Positions 24,927-33,757 of a stretch of DNA of 49,931 nt are shown one piece after another. The stretch is taken from positions 1-49,931 of the forward strand of contig DATBAK010000030.1 in the NCBI GenBank assembly GCA_036271555.1. Reading direction: 5' to 3'. A model generated the notes under the pieces. That model ran no database searches, was not told the origin of the DNA, and saw nothing but the letters and a program-made list of their open reading frames with translations. Position 1 is the stretch's first letter. Every line of letters starts with the position of its first letter. The position numbers and the translations under genes were made by a program. The DNA comes from Acidimicrobiia bacterium. Lineage in GTDB: Bacteria; Actinomycetota; Acidimicrobiia; IMCC26256; PALSA-610.

Positions 24927-25205
24927 ATGATCGTCGACTTCGTCGTCGCCGAGCGCAAGAAGGAGCTCGAGCGTCAGCGCGTGCTCGTCGCGGGCGATGA
25001 GGTCGAGGCGGCCGCGGTCGACGACACGCCGGCCGAGGTCACGTTCACGCTCACGCCGGCCGACGCCGCGCTGGTGAAGAACGGCGAGCTGAACCTGTCG
25101 GTCGCGTTCATGCGCGGCACGATGAAGATGGCCGGCGACTCCGGCGTGCTGTTCCACGCGCTGCCCGTCCTGACGCGCCACGCGTCGGTGCTCGCGGGCG
25201 CGTGA
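24927..25205 (+). CDS. Short SCP2-like lipid-binding domain protein
   Basis: A 92-residue protein resembling the C-terminal half of SCP-2 sterol-binding domains: EVTFTLTPADAALVKNGELNLSVAFMRGTMKMAGDSG is the characteristic strand-helix part (given here as one family segment at about residues 37-73). It begins ten bases after the mca stop and is probably co-transcribed with it. It is about 10-20 residues shorter than a full SCP2 domain and may bind a lipid or act as an accessory domain. There is no membrane segment. Confidence 0.68.
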   Translation: MIVDFVVAERKKELERQRVLVAGDEVEAAAVDDTPAEVTFTLTPADAALVKNGELNLSVAFMRGTMKMAGDSGVLFHALPVLTRHASVLAGA

Positions 25206-25236
25206 GCGAGCACGACGCTCACCGCGCAGCACCGTT

Positions 25237-25271
25237 CGACATTCAGTAGCCCTCCAGGGCACTGAACGTCG
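25237..25271. terminator. Inverted repeat between convergent genes, bidirectional terminator candidate
   Basis: Arms CGACATTCAGTAGCCCT and AGGGCACTGAACGTCG pair with one mismatch and one bulged A around a CC loop, giving about 15 base pairs. It lies between the SCP2-like gene (+) and the ChbG-like gene (-). There is no U-tract. Confidence 0.65.
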
Positions 25272-25288
25272 CAAAGTGGGCGGGACGG

Positions 25289-26131
25289 TTACGCGGCGGC
25301 GCGGCGGGAGCGCTGGAGGTCACGCAGCTCGCGGTAGCCGACGAGGTGCGCGCCGGCGCGCTCGACGAGCGCTCGGAACGACGGGTCGGTCGTGAGGAAC
25401 GCGTGGTCTTCCACGCGCTGCGCCCAGTCGGGATGCGAGCTGCGCAGCTCGTCGCTGTCGACCGCGGGGTGCAGGAAGATCTCGGTGACGCCCGGGCGCA
25501 GGTCGAACAGGGTCCGCTCGATGCGCCGCCGGGCGCCGACCGGACAGTTCACGAAGTGGTCGGTGAACAGGACCCCCTCCTCGGCCGCGAGCCGGCGGAA
25601 CGGGAAGCCGATCTGGCGCTGCGAGCTCTCGCCGGCCATGCGCAGTGGAAGGTCGAACTCGATCGCCATCTCGAGGTAGACGTCGAAGAAGTCGGCGCGC
25701 AGCTGCAGCGTGCCCATGTGGCTGTCGAGGTGACTGACGTCGAAGCCCCAGAGAATCGAGCGCTCGATCTGCGTGCGGCACTCCTTGCGCACCTCGTCGA
25801 TGTCGGCGTGGTCCCACGCGTCGCTCACGGTGCGCGGGAAGCCGCCGTCGCCGTCGAGCAGGCTGGGGGAGTGGGTGATCGGACCCCAGCGGTAGGTCTC
25901 CCACTCGGAGTTCAGCGTGAGGTGCACGCCGACGTCCTCGCCGCGGTACATCGACGCGGCGTCGCGCGACCACGGGCACGGCACCATCAACGTCGCGCTG
26001 GTCGCGAGCCCGCGCCGTAACGCGTCGTAGACCGCGACGTTCGCGGCCCGGCTCGACCCGAGGTCGTCGCAGTTGACGATGAGCAGCTTGGCGTCGGGCG
26101 CGTATCCGAGCGCTTCCGCGAGGATCGTCAC
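25289..26131 (-). CDS. ChbG/YdjC-family carbohydrate deacetylase
   Basis: A 280-residue protein with the ChbG/HpnK polysaccharide-deacetylase-like fold. Metal-site motifs are IVNCDDLGSSRAAN near the N-terminus (the DD pair), VGVHLTLNSEW and HLDSHMGTL. FLHPAVDSDEL is the C-terminal histidine motif. It would remove acetyl from an N-acetylated sugar or lipid-linked head group. It starts with GTG at 26131, supported by a TAGCCT hexamer six bases upstream. The family is clear but the substrate is not. Confidence 0.86.
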   Translation of the reverse strand: MTILAEALGYAPDAKLLIVNCDDLGSSRAANVAVYDALRRGLATSATLMVPCPWSRDAASMYRGEDVGVHLTLNSEWETYRWGPITHSPSLLDGDGGFPRTVSDAWDHADIDEVRKECRTQIERSILWGFDVSHLDSHMGTLQLRADFFDVYLEMAIEFDLPLRMAGESSQRQIGFPFRRLAAEEGVLFTDHFVNCPVGARRRIERTLFDLRPGVTEIFLHPAVDSDELRSSHPDWAQRVEDHAFLTTDPSFRALVERAGAHLVGYRELRDLQRSRRAAA

Positions 26132-26137
26132 GCGCGC

Positions 26138-26143
26138 AGGCTA
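26138..26143 (-). promoter_or_regulatory. Leaderless-type -10 (TAGCCT) for the deacetylase
   Basis: TAGCCT on the minus strand, six bases before the GTG at 26131. It overlaps the last codons of the upstream gene on the same strand. Confidence 0.45.
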
Positions 26144-26593
26144 CAAGCCCTTGAAGTCGTTGAAAGAGGGGATCGTCGACGCGAACTCCCGCAGGCGCTT
26201 GCCGTGCAGCGTCTCGAGCCCGACGATCGCGCCGTCCGCGAGCAGCAGCGTGAGCACGGTCGCGAACACGCGCCGGTGCACACCCGCGCTCTGGATGCTC
26301 GACAGCGGGATCGCGCCCGCGAACCGACGCGGCCGGGCGCGGATGAGCGCGGTGCGCCACACGACGAGCCGCTCGCTCGTGACACCGACGACCATCTCCG
26401 GTCCCGCGATCGGGAAGTTCGCCCGCTTCGCGATGCGCACCCAGCGTGCGTACGACCGCCGCTGCGAGATCGACGGCCGGTACATCGTGTTCGCGGGTGT
26501 CTCGGTGACCGACGCCTGCATGCCCGCGCTGAACCGCAGGGCCAGCATGTCGATCAGCGTCTCATCCTCGTGGAGCCCGTCCGGACGATCCAT
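26141..26593 (-). CDS. Conserved-looking protein of unknown function (possible PH-like domain)
   Basis: A 150-residue soluble protein. It has alternating hydrophobic strands (MVVGVTSERLVVWRTAL, SIQSAGVHRRVFATVLTLLL, AIVGLETLHGKRLREF) and a C-terminal helix, a pattern like bacterial pleckstrin-homology domains in which the middle R-x-x-R stretch recurs. I do not recognise a named family. It lies 21 bases after the thiolase and just before the deacetylase on the same strand. Confidence 0.65.
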   Translation of the reverse strand: MDRPDGLHEDETLIDMLALRFSAGMQASVTETPANTMYRPSISQRRSYARWVRIAKRANFPIAGPEMVVGVTSERLVVWRTALIRARPRRFAGAIPLSSIQSAGVHRRVFATVLTLLLADGAIVGLETLHGKRLREFASTIPSFNDFKGL

Positions 26594-26614
26594 TGGCGCG
26601 GTGAATCGTCGCGA

Positions 26615-27865
<1,251 letters not shown>

Positions 27866-28861
27866 TCAGTCGGCCGCGAGGATGATCTTCCCGATCGTCG
27901 CGTCGGTCGCGAGCCGGTCGTACGCGGCGGTCGCGTCGGCGAGGGGCATCACCGCTTCGACGACCGGCGCGACCGTCTTCGCCGCGAGCAGCGGCACGAC
28001 GTCGCGTACGAACGCGTCGGTCGCCGCGGCCTTCTCTGCGCGCGGCCGCGGTCGCAGCACCGTGCCGAAGAGCCGCAGTCGGCGCTGCATCACGGTGAGG
28101 ATCGAGAGGTTCGCGTTGCCGCCCGCGAGCGTGCCGATGAGCACGATGCGCCCGCCGGCCGCAGCCGCGCCGACGTTCGCTTCGGCGTACGCACCCGCGA
28201 CGAGATCGAGCGTGACGTCGACGCCGTCGGGTGCGACTGCGCGGATCGCGTCGACGAGCGCGACGACGTCGAGCGCGCCGTCGGCGGTGCTCGGCGCGAC
28301 GATGCCGTGATCGAGACCGAGCGGTCGGCACGCCTCGATCTTGTCGGCGGTGCGCGAAGTTCCGATCACGCGCGCGCCGAACGCCTTCGCGAGCTGGAGC
28401 GCCGACGTGCCGACCCCCGAGCCGACCGCGTGCACGAGCATCCACTCGTGCCGCGCGATCGCGGCCTGCGTGCACATCGCGTCGTGCGCGGTGACGAACG
28501 TCTCGGGGACGCCGCCCATCGCGACGAGGTCGAGACCATCGGGCACGAGCGCGCACTGACCCGCGGGCACGACCGCGAGCTCGGCCTGACCGCCGCCGCC
28601 GGTGACCCCGAAGACGCGGGTGCCGACCGCGGGCCCGTCGACGTCGGCGCCGAGCGCCTCCACCGTGCCCGAGAATTCGAGGCCGGGGATGTCGGGGGGC
28701 GAGCCTGGCGGCGCGGGGTAGAAGCCGGCCCGCTGCATGAGGTCGGCGCGGTTGAGGCCCGCCCCGGCCACCCGGACCAGCACCTCCCCGGGGCCGGGCT
28801 CGGGATCGGGGTGCTCACGGACCTCGATCCGGTTCTCGCCGACCGTCGTCACCGCTCGCAT
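27866..28861 (-). CDS. NADPH:quinone oxidoreductase-like MDR protein
   Basis: A 331-residue zinc-free medium-chain dehydrogenase of the quinone oxidoreductase type. Motifs are VAGAGLNRADLMQRAGFYP, PGSPPDIPGLEFSGTV and the Rossmann loop LVHAVGSGVGTSALQLAKAFGA (in parts). The catalytic zinc ligands are missing; the GLNRADLMQ and GFYP context is QOR/TP53I3-like. ATG 28861 is chosen over upstream starts because those would run into the kelch gene and because TACGGT lies six bases before it. It reduces quinones or activated alkenes using NADPH. Confidence 0.9.
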   Translation of the reverse strand: MRAVTTVGENRIEVREHPDPEPGPGEVLVRVAGAGLNRADLMQRAGFYPAPPGSPPDIPGLEFSGTVEALGADVDGPAVGTRVFGVTGGGGQAELAVVPAGQCALVPDGLDLVAMGGVPETFVTAHDAMCTQAAIARHEWMLVHAVGSGVGTSALQLAKAFGARVIGTSRTADKIEACRPLGLDHGIVAPSTADGALDVVALVDAIRAVAPDGVDVTLDLVAGAYAEANVGAAAAGGRIVLIGTLAGGNANLSILTVMQRRLRLFGTVLRPRPRAEKAAATDAFVRDVVPLLAAKTVAPVVEAVMPLADATAAYDRLATDATIGKIILAAD

Positions 28862-28867
28862 CGGCCG

Positions 28868-28873
28868 ACCGTA
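28868..28873 (-). promoter_or_regulatory. Leaderless-type -10 (TACGGT) for the quinone oxidoreductase
   Basis: TACGGT on the minus strand with six bases before the ATG at 28861. It fits into the 17-base gap after the kelch gene's stop codon. Confidence 0.5.
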
Positions 28874-28878
28874 TCCCG

Positions 28879-30423
28879 CTATCGAGACCGACAGCTCGCC
28901 GGCGTTGCCGCGCCGCTCGTGATCGCGGTCGTCGTGAAGAAGTGGCACGAGAAGTAGCCGATGAGGCTGCCGCCGGCGTTATGGACCTCGTACAACGGCG
29001 GGTTCCATCGCGAGTCGGGCAACGGCTTCGAGCGGTCGATGTAGCCGACGGTCTTACCGGGCCCGATCACGGCGACGATCTGGCTCTCGGGTGTCGCGGC
29101 AGTCACGGTCGGAGCGTGGTCGACGCCGGCGTCGCCTTCCGTCCTGACGGGAAGCGATGGCGAGTAGAGGACGCCCGACCCGGACACGATTTGCGGCGGA
29201 TCTCGCGTGAGTCCGCCCCACACCACGAGCCGGCCTGCGACCCACGCCACGGCTGGGTCACCGCGGACGTAGGTGTGGACCGCCGGCAACCGCAGCCATG
29301 AATTGGTCGCGGGGTCGTACGCGAGGCTCGTCGTGGTGCCGGGGAGCAGCGCGATCGAGCCCGTCCACGTCGCCGTCGTGCCGAGCTGAGAGTCGATGAC
29401 CTTGGGCGCGTCCGCGAGTTGCCGCCACGCGTCCTGGCCGGGAATCAGTGCCAGCGAGTGGACGACGTGGGTCGCCGAGCCTGGGGTCGTGTTCGCGCGC
29501 TCGAACTCGTTCAACAGCAGGAGCGCGTGGCCGGTCCACGCGAGCTGGCCCCCGTTCGGCGCGGTCGGAAGCTTGGTCCACGAGCTCGTCGCGGGCCGGT
29601 ACGCGGCGACGGGGACCGCGGCGCCCGGCACGCCCGCACCGGAGACGACGATGACCTCGCTCCCGGTCCACACAAGACCCGCCGCCTCGGGAAGCGGGAT
29701 CGGCGCGGGTGGGAGTTCGTGCCACGTGTTCGTCGCCGGATCGAAACGCGCGCCGTCGCCGATGTCGGTCCCTGCTCCTCGAGAACCCGCGCTCACCGTG
29801 CCGCCGAACACGACCACCTCGCGTCCGGTCCAGACCGCGCTCGCGAGCTCTCGACCGGCGATGGGTGCCGCGGCGATCTTCGTCCACCGATCGGTCGCGG
29901 GGTCGTACAGCGCGCCGTCGCGGAACCAGCGGTCGTGCACGGGATCGAGCCCGCCCCATACGAACATCGCGTGCCCGGTCCACACCGCGGTTGCGCCCTG
30001 GCGCGCCGCGAGCGGGCTGCGCGCCATCGGGTGCCAGCGGTTCGTCACCGGGTCGTAGAGCGCGCCGTCGCCGAACGGGTGGTTCTTCAGCGTGGCGCCG
30101 CCCCACACGATCAACTTCGTTCCCGTCGACACGCTCGTGAACGAGCCGCGCCCGGCGAGCGGACCATTCGCCATCGGTTGCGTCGCACGGTGCGTGCGCG
30201 CGGAGTTCGTTCCCGATCCGCGCGCCACCAAGACCGCGGCCGACGCGCCGATCACGACGACCATCGCGATCGCGGCCGAGACGAGCGCGCGTCCACGTCG
30301 CGCGCGCACCGCCCGAACCGGCCGCGGCACGACGACCTCGTCGAGCGACACGGGCGTCGTCGCGGCCGCGAGTCGGCGCGCGTGCGCGCGTACGCGGTGA
30401 GCAAGTGCGTCATCGATCGTCAC
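28879..30423 (-). CDS. Membrane-anchored kelch-repeat protein, putative partner of the adjacent sigma factor
   Basis: A 514-residue protein. About 46 basic cytosolic residues are followed by one helix (LVSAAIAMVVVIGASAAVLVA, about 47-67) and a large extracytoplasmic beta-propeller. Kelch repeats recur: WGG...GALYDPVTNRWHPMA, WGG...GALYDPATDRWTKIA, FGG...ARFDPATNTWHELP, later AYDPATNSWLRLP and VVWGGL. The GTG start at 30423 overlaps the sigma factor gene by 14 bases. That arrangement, cytosolic tail plus membrane helix plus sensory ectodomain next to a sigma gene, is typical of anti-sigma factors. However, the tail lacks the zinc H-x3-C-x2-C motif, so the anti-sigma role is inference from context. 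Confidence 0.8.
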   Translation of the reverse strand: MTIDDALAHRVRAHARRLAAATTPVSLDEVVVPRPVRAVRARRGRALVSAAIAMVVVIGASAAVLVARGSGTNSARTHRATQPMANGPLAGRGSFTSVSTGTKLIVWGGATLKNHPFGDGALYDPVTNRWHPMARSPLAARQGATAVWTGHAMFVWGGLDPVHDRWFRDGALYDPATDRWTKIAAAPIAGRELASAVWTGREVVVFGGTVSAGSRGAGTDIGDGARFDPATNTWHELPPAPIPLPEAAGLVWTGSEVIVVSGAGVPGAAVPVAAYRPATSSWTKLPTAPNGGQLAWTGHALLLLNEFERANTTPGSATHVVHSLALIPGQDAWRQLADAPKVIDSQLGTTATWTGSIALLPGTTTSLAYDPATNSWLRLPAVHTYVRGDPAVAWVAGRLVVWGGLTRDPPQIVSGSGVLYSPSLPVRTEGDAGVDHAPTVTAATPESQIVAVIGPGKTVGYIDRSKPLPDSRWNPPLYEVHNAGGSLIGYFSCHFFTTTAITSGAATPASCRSR

Positions 30424-30925
30424 GGACGACTCCCAACTGCACGCGCAGGTGCCGCAACGCGCGGTCGACGTGGTTGCGCAGCGACGACACCGAGCATCCG
30501 AGCTGCTCCGCCGCCTCGCGCTGCGACAGGTCGTGCCCGATCACCAAGATGACCGCGGCGCGCTGGCGCGGCGAGAGCTGGGAGAGCGCACGTTCGAGCT
30601 CCGGGTCGCCGAGCATGTCCTCGTAGGGCCGCTCGTTCGCGAGGGTCGACCTCGGCTCCTCGCGGCTCGCCCGGCGTAGGGCCCGGCGCGCCTGGGTCTG
30701 GCCGACCCGGTAGAGGTAGCCGGCGGGGTTGCGCATCGGTCCGACTCGTTCCCAGTGCTCCCACCCCCAGGCCAGGGCGTCGACGGTGGCCTCGCGCCCG
30801 ATGTCGGGCCCGAACCCGGCGACCAGTGCGCGGAGGAGGGCGGGCGAGCTGCGGTCCACGAAGGCCGCAAACGAACCGTCGATCTCCGGCTCGGGTCCGG
30901 GCCCCACCGCGTCCACGCGTCCCAT
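30410..30925 (-). CDS. ECF-like RNA polymerase sigma factor
   Basis: A 171-residue sigma-70 family protein with region 2 (SFAAFVDRSSPALLRALVAGF to NPAGYLYRVGQTQARR) and region 4 (ELERALSQLSPRQRAAVILVIGHDLSQREAAEQLG and the recognition helix VSSLRNHVDRALRHLR; given in parts). The linker is short, as in SigE/SigJ-type actinobacterial ECFs. ATG 30925 is chosen because the conserved region starts there; GTG/ATG codons upstream would run into the divergent gene's promoter. It overlaps the kelch protein gene, its presumed regulator. Confidence 0.88.
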   Translation of the reverse strand: MGRVDAVGPGPEPEIDGSFAAFVDRSSPALLRALVAGFGPDIGREATVDALAWGWEHWERVGPMRNPAGYLYRVGQTQARRALRRASREEPRSTLANERPYEDMLGDPELERALSQLSPRQRAAVILVIGHDLSQREAAEQLGCSVSSLRNHVDRALRHLRVQLGVVRDDR

Positions 30926-31000
30926 AGAGCCCCCGACGCCCGCCGATGTGTCACACCCAGTCAACCGCCCGGCGGGTCGGAGCCGGCGGGTCCGAGCCGC

Positions 31001-31006
31001 TACGGT
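31001..31006 (+). promoter_or_regulatory. Leaderless-type -10 (TACGGT) for the gene at 31014
   Basis: TACGGT with seven bases before the GTG at 31014. Confidence 0.45.
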
Positions 31007-31013
31007 CCCGGGC

Positions 31014-31367
31014 GTGTCCGAGCCGGCGCTGCGCATCGTCGACGAGGAGCAGAACGAGGTCGGCCTCGACGCGGCCGACGCCGCGGCCCTGCTCGCGGCG
31101 ACCGCGGGCCTCGAGGCCGCAACCGTCTCGGCCTGCCCCGACTGTCACAGCCGCGTGATCGCCGCGGTCGCGCTCGTCGACCTCGTCGACGTGTCGCCGC
31201 CGTTTCCCCGGGCGCGCGACGTCGTCGAGCTCGCCGACGAGGCGCCGACGCTGCACCTCTATGTGATCGACGACGCGAGCGACTGCCGCCATCGGTCGTG
31301 GCTCGACCCGCTCTACGCCGAGTGGATCGACGTCGTCGACGACGGCGCCGGCCCGCCCGTCCGCTGA
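31014..31367 (+). CDS. Hypothetical protein with CPDCH motif
   Basis: A 117-residue acidic protein that I do not recognise. A helical N-terminus (EVGLDAADAAALLAATAGL) leads to VSACPDCHSRVIAAVALVDLVD, then a second half with SDCRHRSW. Three cysteines and nearby histidines (CPDCH and DCRH) could bind one zinc. GTG 31014 is supported by a -10 hexamer seven bases upstream. It is divergent from the sigma factor. The last residues and the stop codon already belong to the first unit of the tandem repeat array. Confidence 0.68.
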   Translation: MSEPALRIVDEEQNEVGLDAADAAALLAATAGLEAATVSACPDCHSRVIAAVALVDLVDVSPPFPRARDVVELADEAPTLHLYVIDDASDCRHRSWLDPLYAEWIDVVDDGAGPPVR

Positions 31368-31666
31368 GCTTTCTGGTCGCACTCGCTGCGCTCGCCGCTC
31401 CTGACGCCTCAGGTTGCGGGTCGGACGGGCCGCGCGGCGACCCGTCCGTTCTGGTGAGTCCGCCCGTCCGCGCTTCTGGTCGCACTCGCTGCGCTCGCCG
31501 CTCCTGACGCCTCAGGTTCCGGGTCGGACGGGCCGCGCGGCGACCCGTCCGTTCTGGTGGGTGCGCCCGTCCGCGCTTCTGGTCGCACTCGCGGCGCTCG
31601 CCGCTCCTGACGCCTCAGGTTGCGGGTCGGACGGGCCGCGTGGCGACCCGTCCGTTCTGGTGAGTC
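31354..31666. repeat. Three tandem copies of a ~103-base hairpin repeat
   Basis: Units run 31354-31460 (107 bases), 31461-31563 (103) and 31564-31666 (103) and differ at only a few positions. Each contains GGTCGCACTCGC, the core CTCCTGACGCCTCAG, and a perfect 8-base-pair hairpin CGGACGGG/CCCGTCCG (e.g. 31422-31429 and 31441-31448) with an 11-base loop that is itself GC-palindromic. The array fills most of the 378 bases without a gene between 31367 and 31746; the rest holds only the downstream gene's ribosome binding site. No coding role is evident. There are no spacers, so it is not a CRISPR array. Confidence 0.93.
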
Positions 31667-31745
31667 CGCCCGGCAGGGTCGTCTGGATTGCGGGACCCCC
31701 ACCTGGGTAGAAGGTGCGCTTCAGGTCGGCTCCGGGGGGAGGGAC

Positions 31746-32696
31746 GTGTTCGGGCGGAGCGCTGCCGGCGCGCCGAGGCGGGGGCTGCTCGCGACCATCG
31801 CTGTCGTCGGCGCGGCCGCGGTCATCACTGGCGCCGCGATCGCCGGGTACGCGCGCTGGTCGACCGGCGCGCCGACCGCGCTGCCCTCGCACTCGCTGCG
31901 CGCGACGTCGAGGGCCGTCTTCGATGATGCGACCGCGCAGCTCGATGCCGTGCTCGCGCACTCGCCGATGCCGGCCCCGACGACCGTCGCCGCACCCCAT
32001 CCGACTCCGTTGATCCGTCCGGGCGTCGGGAGCCGGCCGCTGCGCATCCTGGTGGTCGGCGACTCCGTCGGCGTGAGCTTCGGCAAGGGCCTTCAACAGT
32101 GGGCCGCGCAGAACGGACACGCGCAAGTGCTCGACCTCGCGCGCTTCTACTGCCCGCTGGGCCGGAGACTTCCGATCGTGCAGGGCCTGTTCACGCACGC
32201 GGCCAGCGAGGGTTGCGACTGGACGCAACGCTGGAAGGACGCGGTGCGCGACTTCGACCCCGACGTCACGTTCGTGCTCTTCTCGATCTGGGAGGTCTCG
32301 CCCCGCCAACTTCCCGGCCGCGCCGACTTCCTCGCGCCGGGCGCGCAGGCGCTCGACGCGTGGCAGCTCTCGGAGTACCGCGCCGCGGCCGACGAGCTCA
32401 GCGCGCGCGATGCGCCGATCGTGTGGTTCACGATCCCGTGCGAGCGCGTCGAGAACCGGCCGGGCATGGCGCTCTGGGACGTCGACCATCACACGATCCC
32501 CGCGCTCGCGGCATCCAACCCCGCCGTGAAGGTCGTCGATCTCGATCGCGCGATCTGCGCGAACGGACCGATGAGCAGCTTCGGCGGCGTGGCGACGCCG
32601 CGTCCCGACGGCGCGCACTTCTCGCTCGCGGGCGCGCTCGCCGTGTCGAACTGGGTGATGCCGATCGTGCTCGGCCAGGCACCCAACCCGCGTTGA
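31746..32696 (+). CDS. Membrane-anchored SGNH-type hydrolase/esterase
   Basis: A 316-residue protein. A short basic start and one helix (LLATIAVVGAAAVITGAAIAGY, about 13-34) anchor an extracytoplasmic domain. The SGNH block I is LRILVVGDSVGVSFGKGLQ, with the nucleophile in GDSVG. Block V is RPDGAHFSLAGA with the D-x-x-H pair. Between them lie cysteines (FYCPLG, EGCDW, IPCERV) that may form disulfides. The layout resembles the SGNH domains attached to acyltransferase-3 proteins that modify surface glycans. GTG 31746 has GGGGGGAGGG three bases upstream. Confidence 0.82.
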   Translation: MFGRSAAGAPRRGLLATIAVVGAAAVITGAAIAGYARWSTGAPTALPSHSLRATSRAVFDDATAQLDAVLAHSPMPAPTTVAAPHPTPLIRPGVGSRPLRILVVGDSVGVSFGKGLQQWAAQNGHAQVLDLARFYCPLGRRLPIVQGLFTHAASEGCDWTQRWKDAVRDFDPDVTFVLFSIWEVSPRQLPGRADFLAPGAQALDAWQLSEYRAAADELSARDAPIVWFTIPCERVENRPGMALWDVDHHTIPALAASNPAVKVVDLDRAICANGPMSSFGGVATPRPDGAHFSLAGALAVSNWVMPIVLGQAPNPR

Positions 32697-32700
32697 TTCG

Positions 32701-32749
32701 CTCGCTCCATCGGACACCCTCGTTCCGCGCGGCCGAAGGCGCGAGCGAG
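32701..32749. terminator. Inverted repeat between convergent genes
   Basis: CTCGCTC (32701-32707) and GAGCGAG (32743-32749) flank a 35-base loop containing a smaller CGCG/CGCG stem. It fills the 55 bases between the SGNH hydrolase (+) and the PRPP synthetase (-). It is weak as a terminator. Confidence 0.3.
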
Positions 32750-32751
32750 AT

Positions 32752-33693
32752 CTAACCGAACAGCAGGCTGATGCTCTCGCGGTTCGAGATACGGCGGATC
32801 GCCTCGCCGAACAGGCCCGCGACCGAGACCACCTCGACGTGGTCGGGGAGCGTGACCGGCTGCGTCTCGACCGTGTCGGTGATGAACAACCGCTCGATCG
32901 GACTGCGCGCGAGCCGCTCGACCGCGGTCTCCGTGAGCAGCCCGTGCGTGACCGCCGCGTACACCGAAGCCGCACCCCGTTCCGCGAGCACGCGTGCGGC
33001 GTCGGCGAGCGATCCCGCAGAGATCGTGAAATCGTCGACGATGAGGGCGGTGCGACCCGCGACGTCACCGATGAGCTCGGTCACCTCGGCGGTCTCGCTG
33101 TGGTCGACGCGGCGCTTCTCCGCGATCGCGTACGACGTCCCGAGCCGGTCGGCGAAGGCGATCGCCTTCTTCGCGAAGCCCGCGTCGGGCGCGACGACGA
33201 CGAGATCGGGAAGGTCCTTGGCGCTGATCGCTTCGCACAGGATCGGCATCGCGTAGAGGTCGTCGACGGGCACATGGAAGAAGCCTTGGAGCTGCGGCGC
33301 GTGCAGATCCATCGTGACGACGCGATCGACGCCCGCGCTCTCGATCGCGTCGGCGCACACGCGCGCGCGGATCGACACGCGGGGCTCGTCCTTCTTGTCA
33401 CCCTTCGCGTAGCTGAAGTACGGGAGGACCGCGGTGACGGATGCCGCGCTCGCGCGCTTCAGCGCGTCGATCCAGAACAACAGCTCCATGAAGTTGTCGT
33501 TCGCGGGGAACGCGGTGCCCTGCACGATGAACGTGTGCCGCCCGCGCACGTTCTCGAGCACGCGCACGAAGAGATTGCCCTCGGAGAAGCGCAGGGTCTC
33601 GCTCGCGCCGAGCGGGTGGTCGAGGTAGGCCGCGATCGACGCGCCGAGCTGCCGGCTTGCGGAGCCTGCGAACAGCAGGAAGTCGTCGGCCAC
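32752..33693 (-). CDS. Ribose-phosphate pyrophosphokinase, atypical subtype
   Basis: A 313-residue PRPP synthetase-family protein. Recognisable parts are SEGNLFVRVLENVRG, FPANDNFMELLFWIDALKRA, VVTMDLHAPQLQGFFHVPVDDLYA, VVAPDAGFAKKA and the PRPP loop ALIVDDFTISAGSL. It departs from housekeeping Prs: the ATP-binding Y-x-R-Q-D-R-K segment is YAKGDKKDEPR and the PRPP loop lacks the usual D-D-x-I-D-T-A-G-T wording. It may be a specialised second PRPP synthetase or bind other nucleotides. It starts with GTG at 33693, six bases after a TAGGCT hexamer. I leave out a gene symbol because of the divergence. Confidence 0.82.
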   Translation of the reverse strand: MADDFLLFAGSASRQLGASIAAYLDHPLGASETLRFSEGNLFVRVLENVRGRHTFIVQGTAFPANDNFMELLFWIDALKRASAASVTAVLPYFSYAKGDKKDEPRVSIRARVCADAIESAGVDRVVTMDLHAPQLQGFFHVPVDDLYAMPILCEAISAKDLPDLVVVAPDAGFAKKAIAFADRLGTSYAIAEKRRVDHSETAEVTELIGDVAGRTALIVDDFTISAGSLADAARVLAERGAASVYAAVTHGLLTETAVERLARSPIERLFITDTVETQPVTLPDHVEVVSVAGLFGEAIRRISNRESISLLFG

Positions 33694-33699
33694 GCGGCC

Positions 33700-33705
33700 A
33701 GCCTA
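33700..33705 (-). promoter_or_regulatory. Leaderless-type -10 (TAGGCT) for the PRPP synthetase-like gene
   Basis: TAGGCT on the minus strand with six bases before the GTG at 33693. Confidence 0.48.
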
Positions 33706-33744
33706 GAGGCGGAACCGCCTCGTCGGCTCGGCCCGGTTCCGCGC

Positions 33745-33750
33745 CATACT
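33745..33750 (+). promoter_or_regulatory. Probable -10 (CATACT) for the pentapeptide-repeat gene
   Basis: CATACT, close to TATACT, with seven bases before the GTG at 33758. It has the same geometry as the other leaderless candidates but a mismatch at the first base. Confidence 0.38.
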
Positions 33751-33757
33751 GCTCGTC

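Noticed and set aside
31354..31666. Possible CRISPR array or coding repeats
   Set aside because: The three units abut without unique spacers and are over 100 bases each; open frames through them give Arg/Ser-rich peptides with no homology sense.
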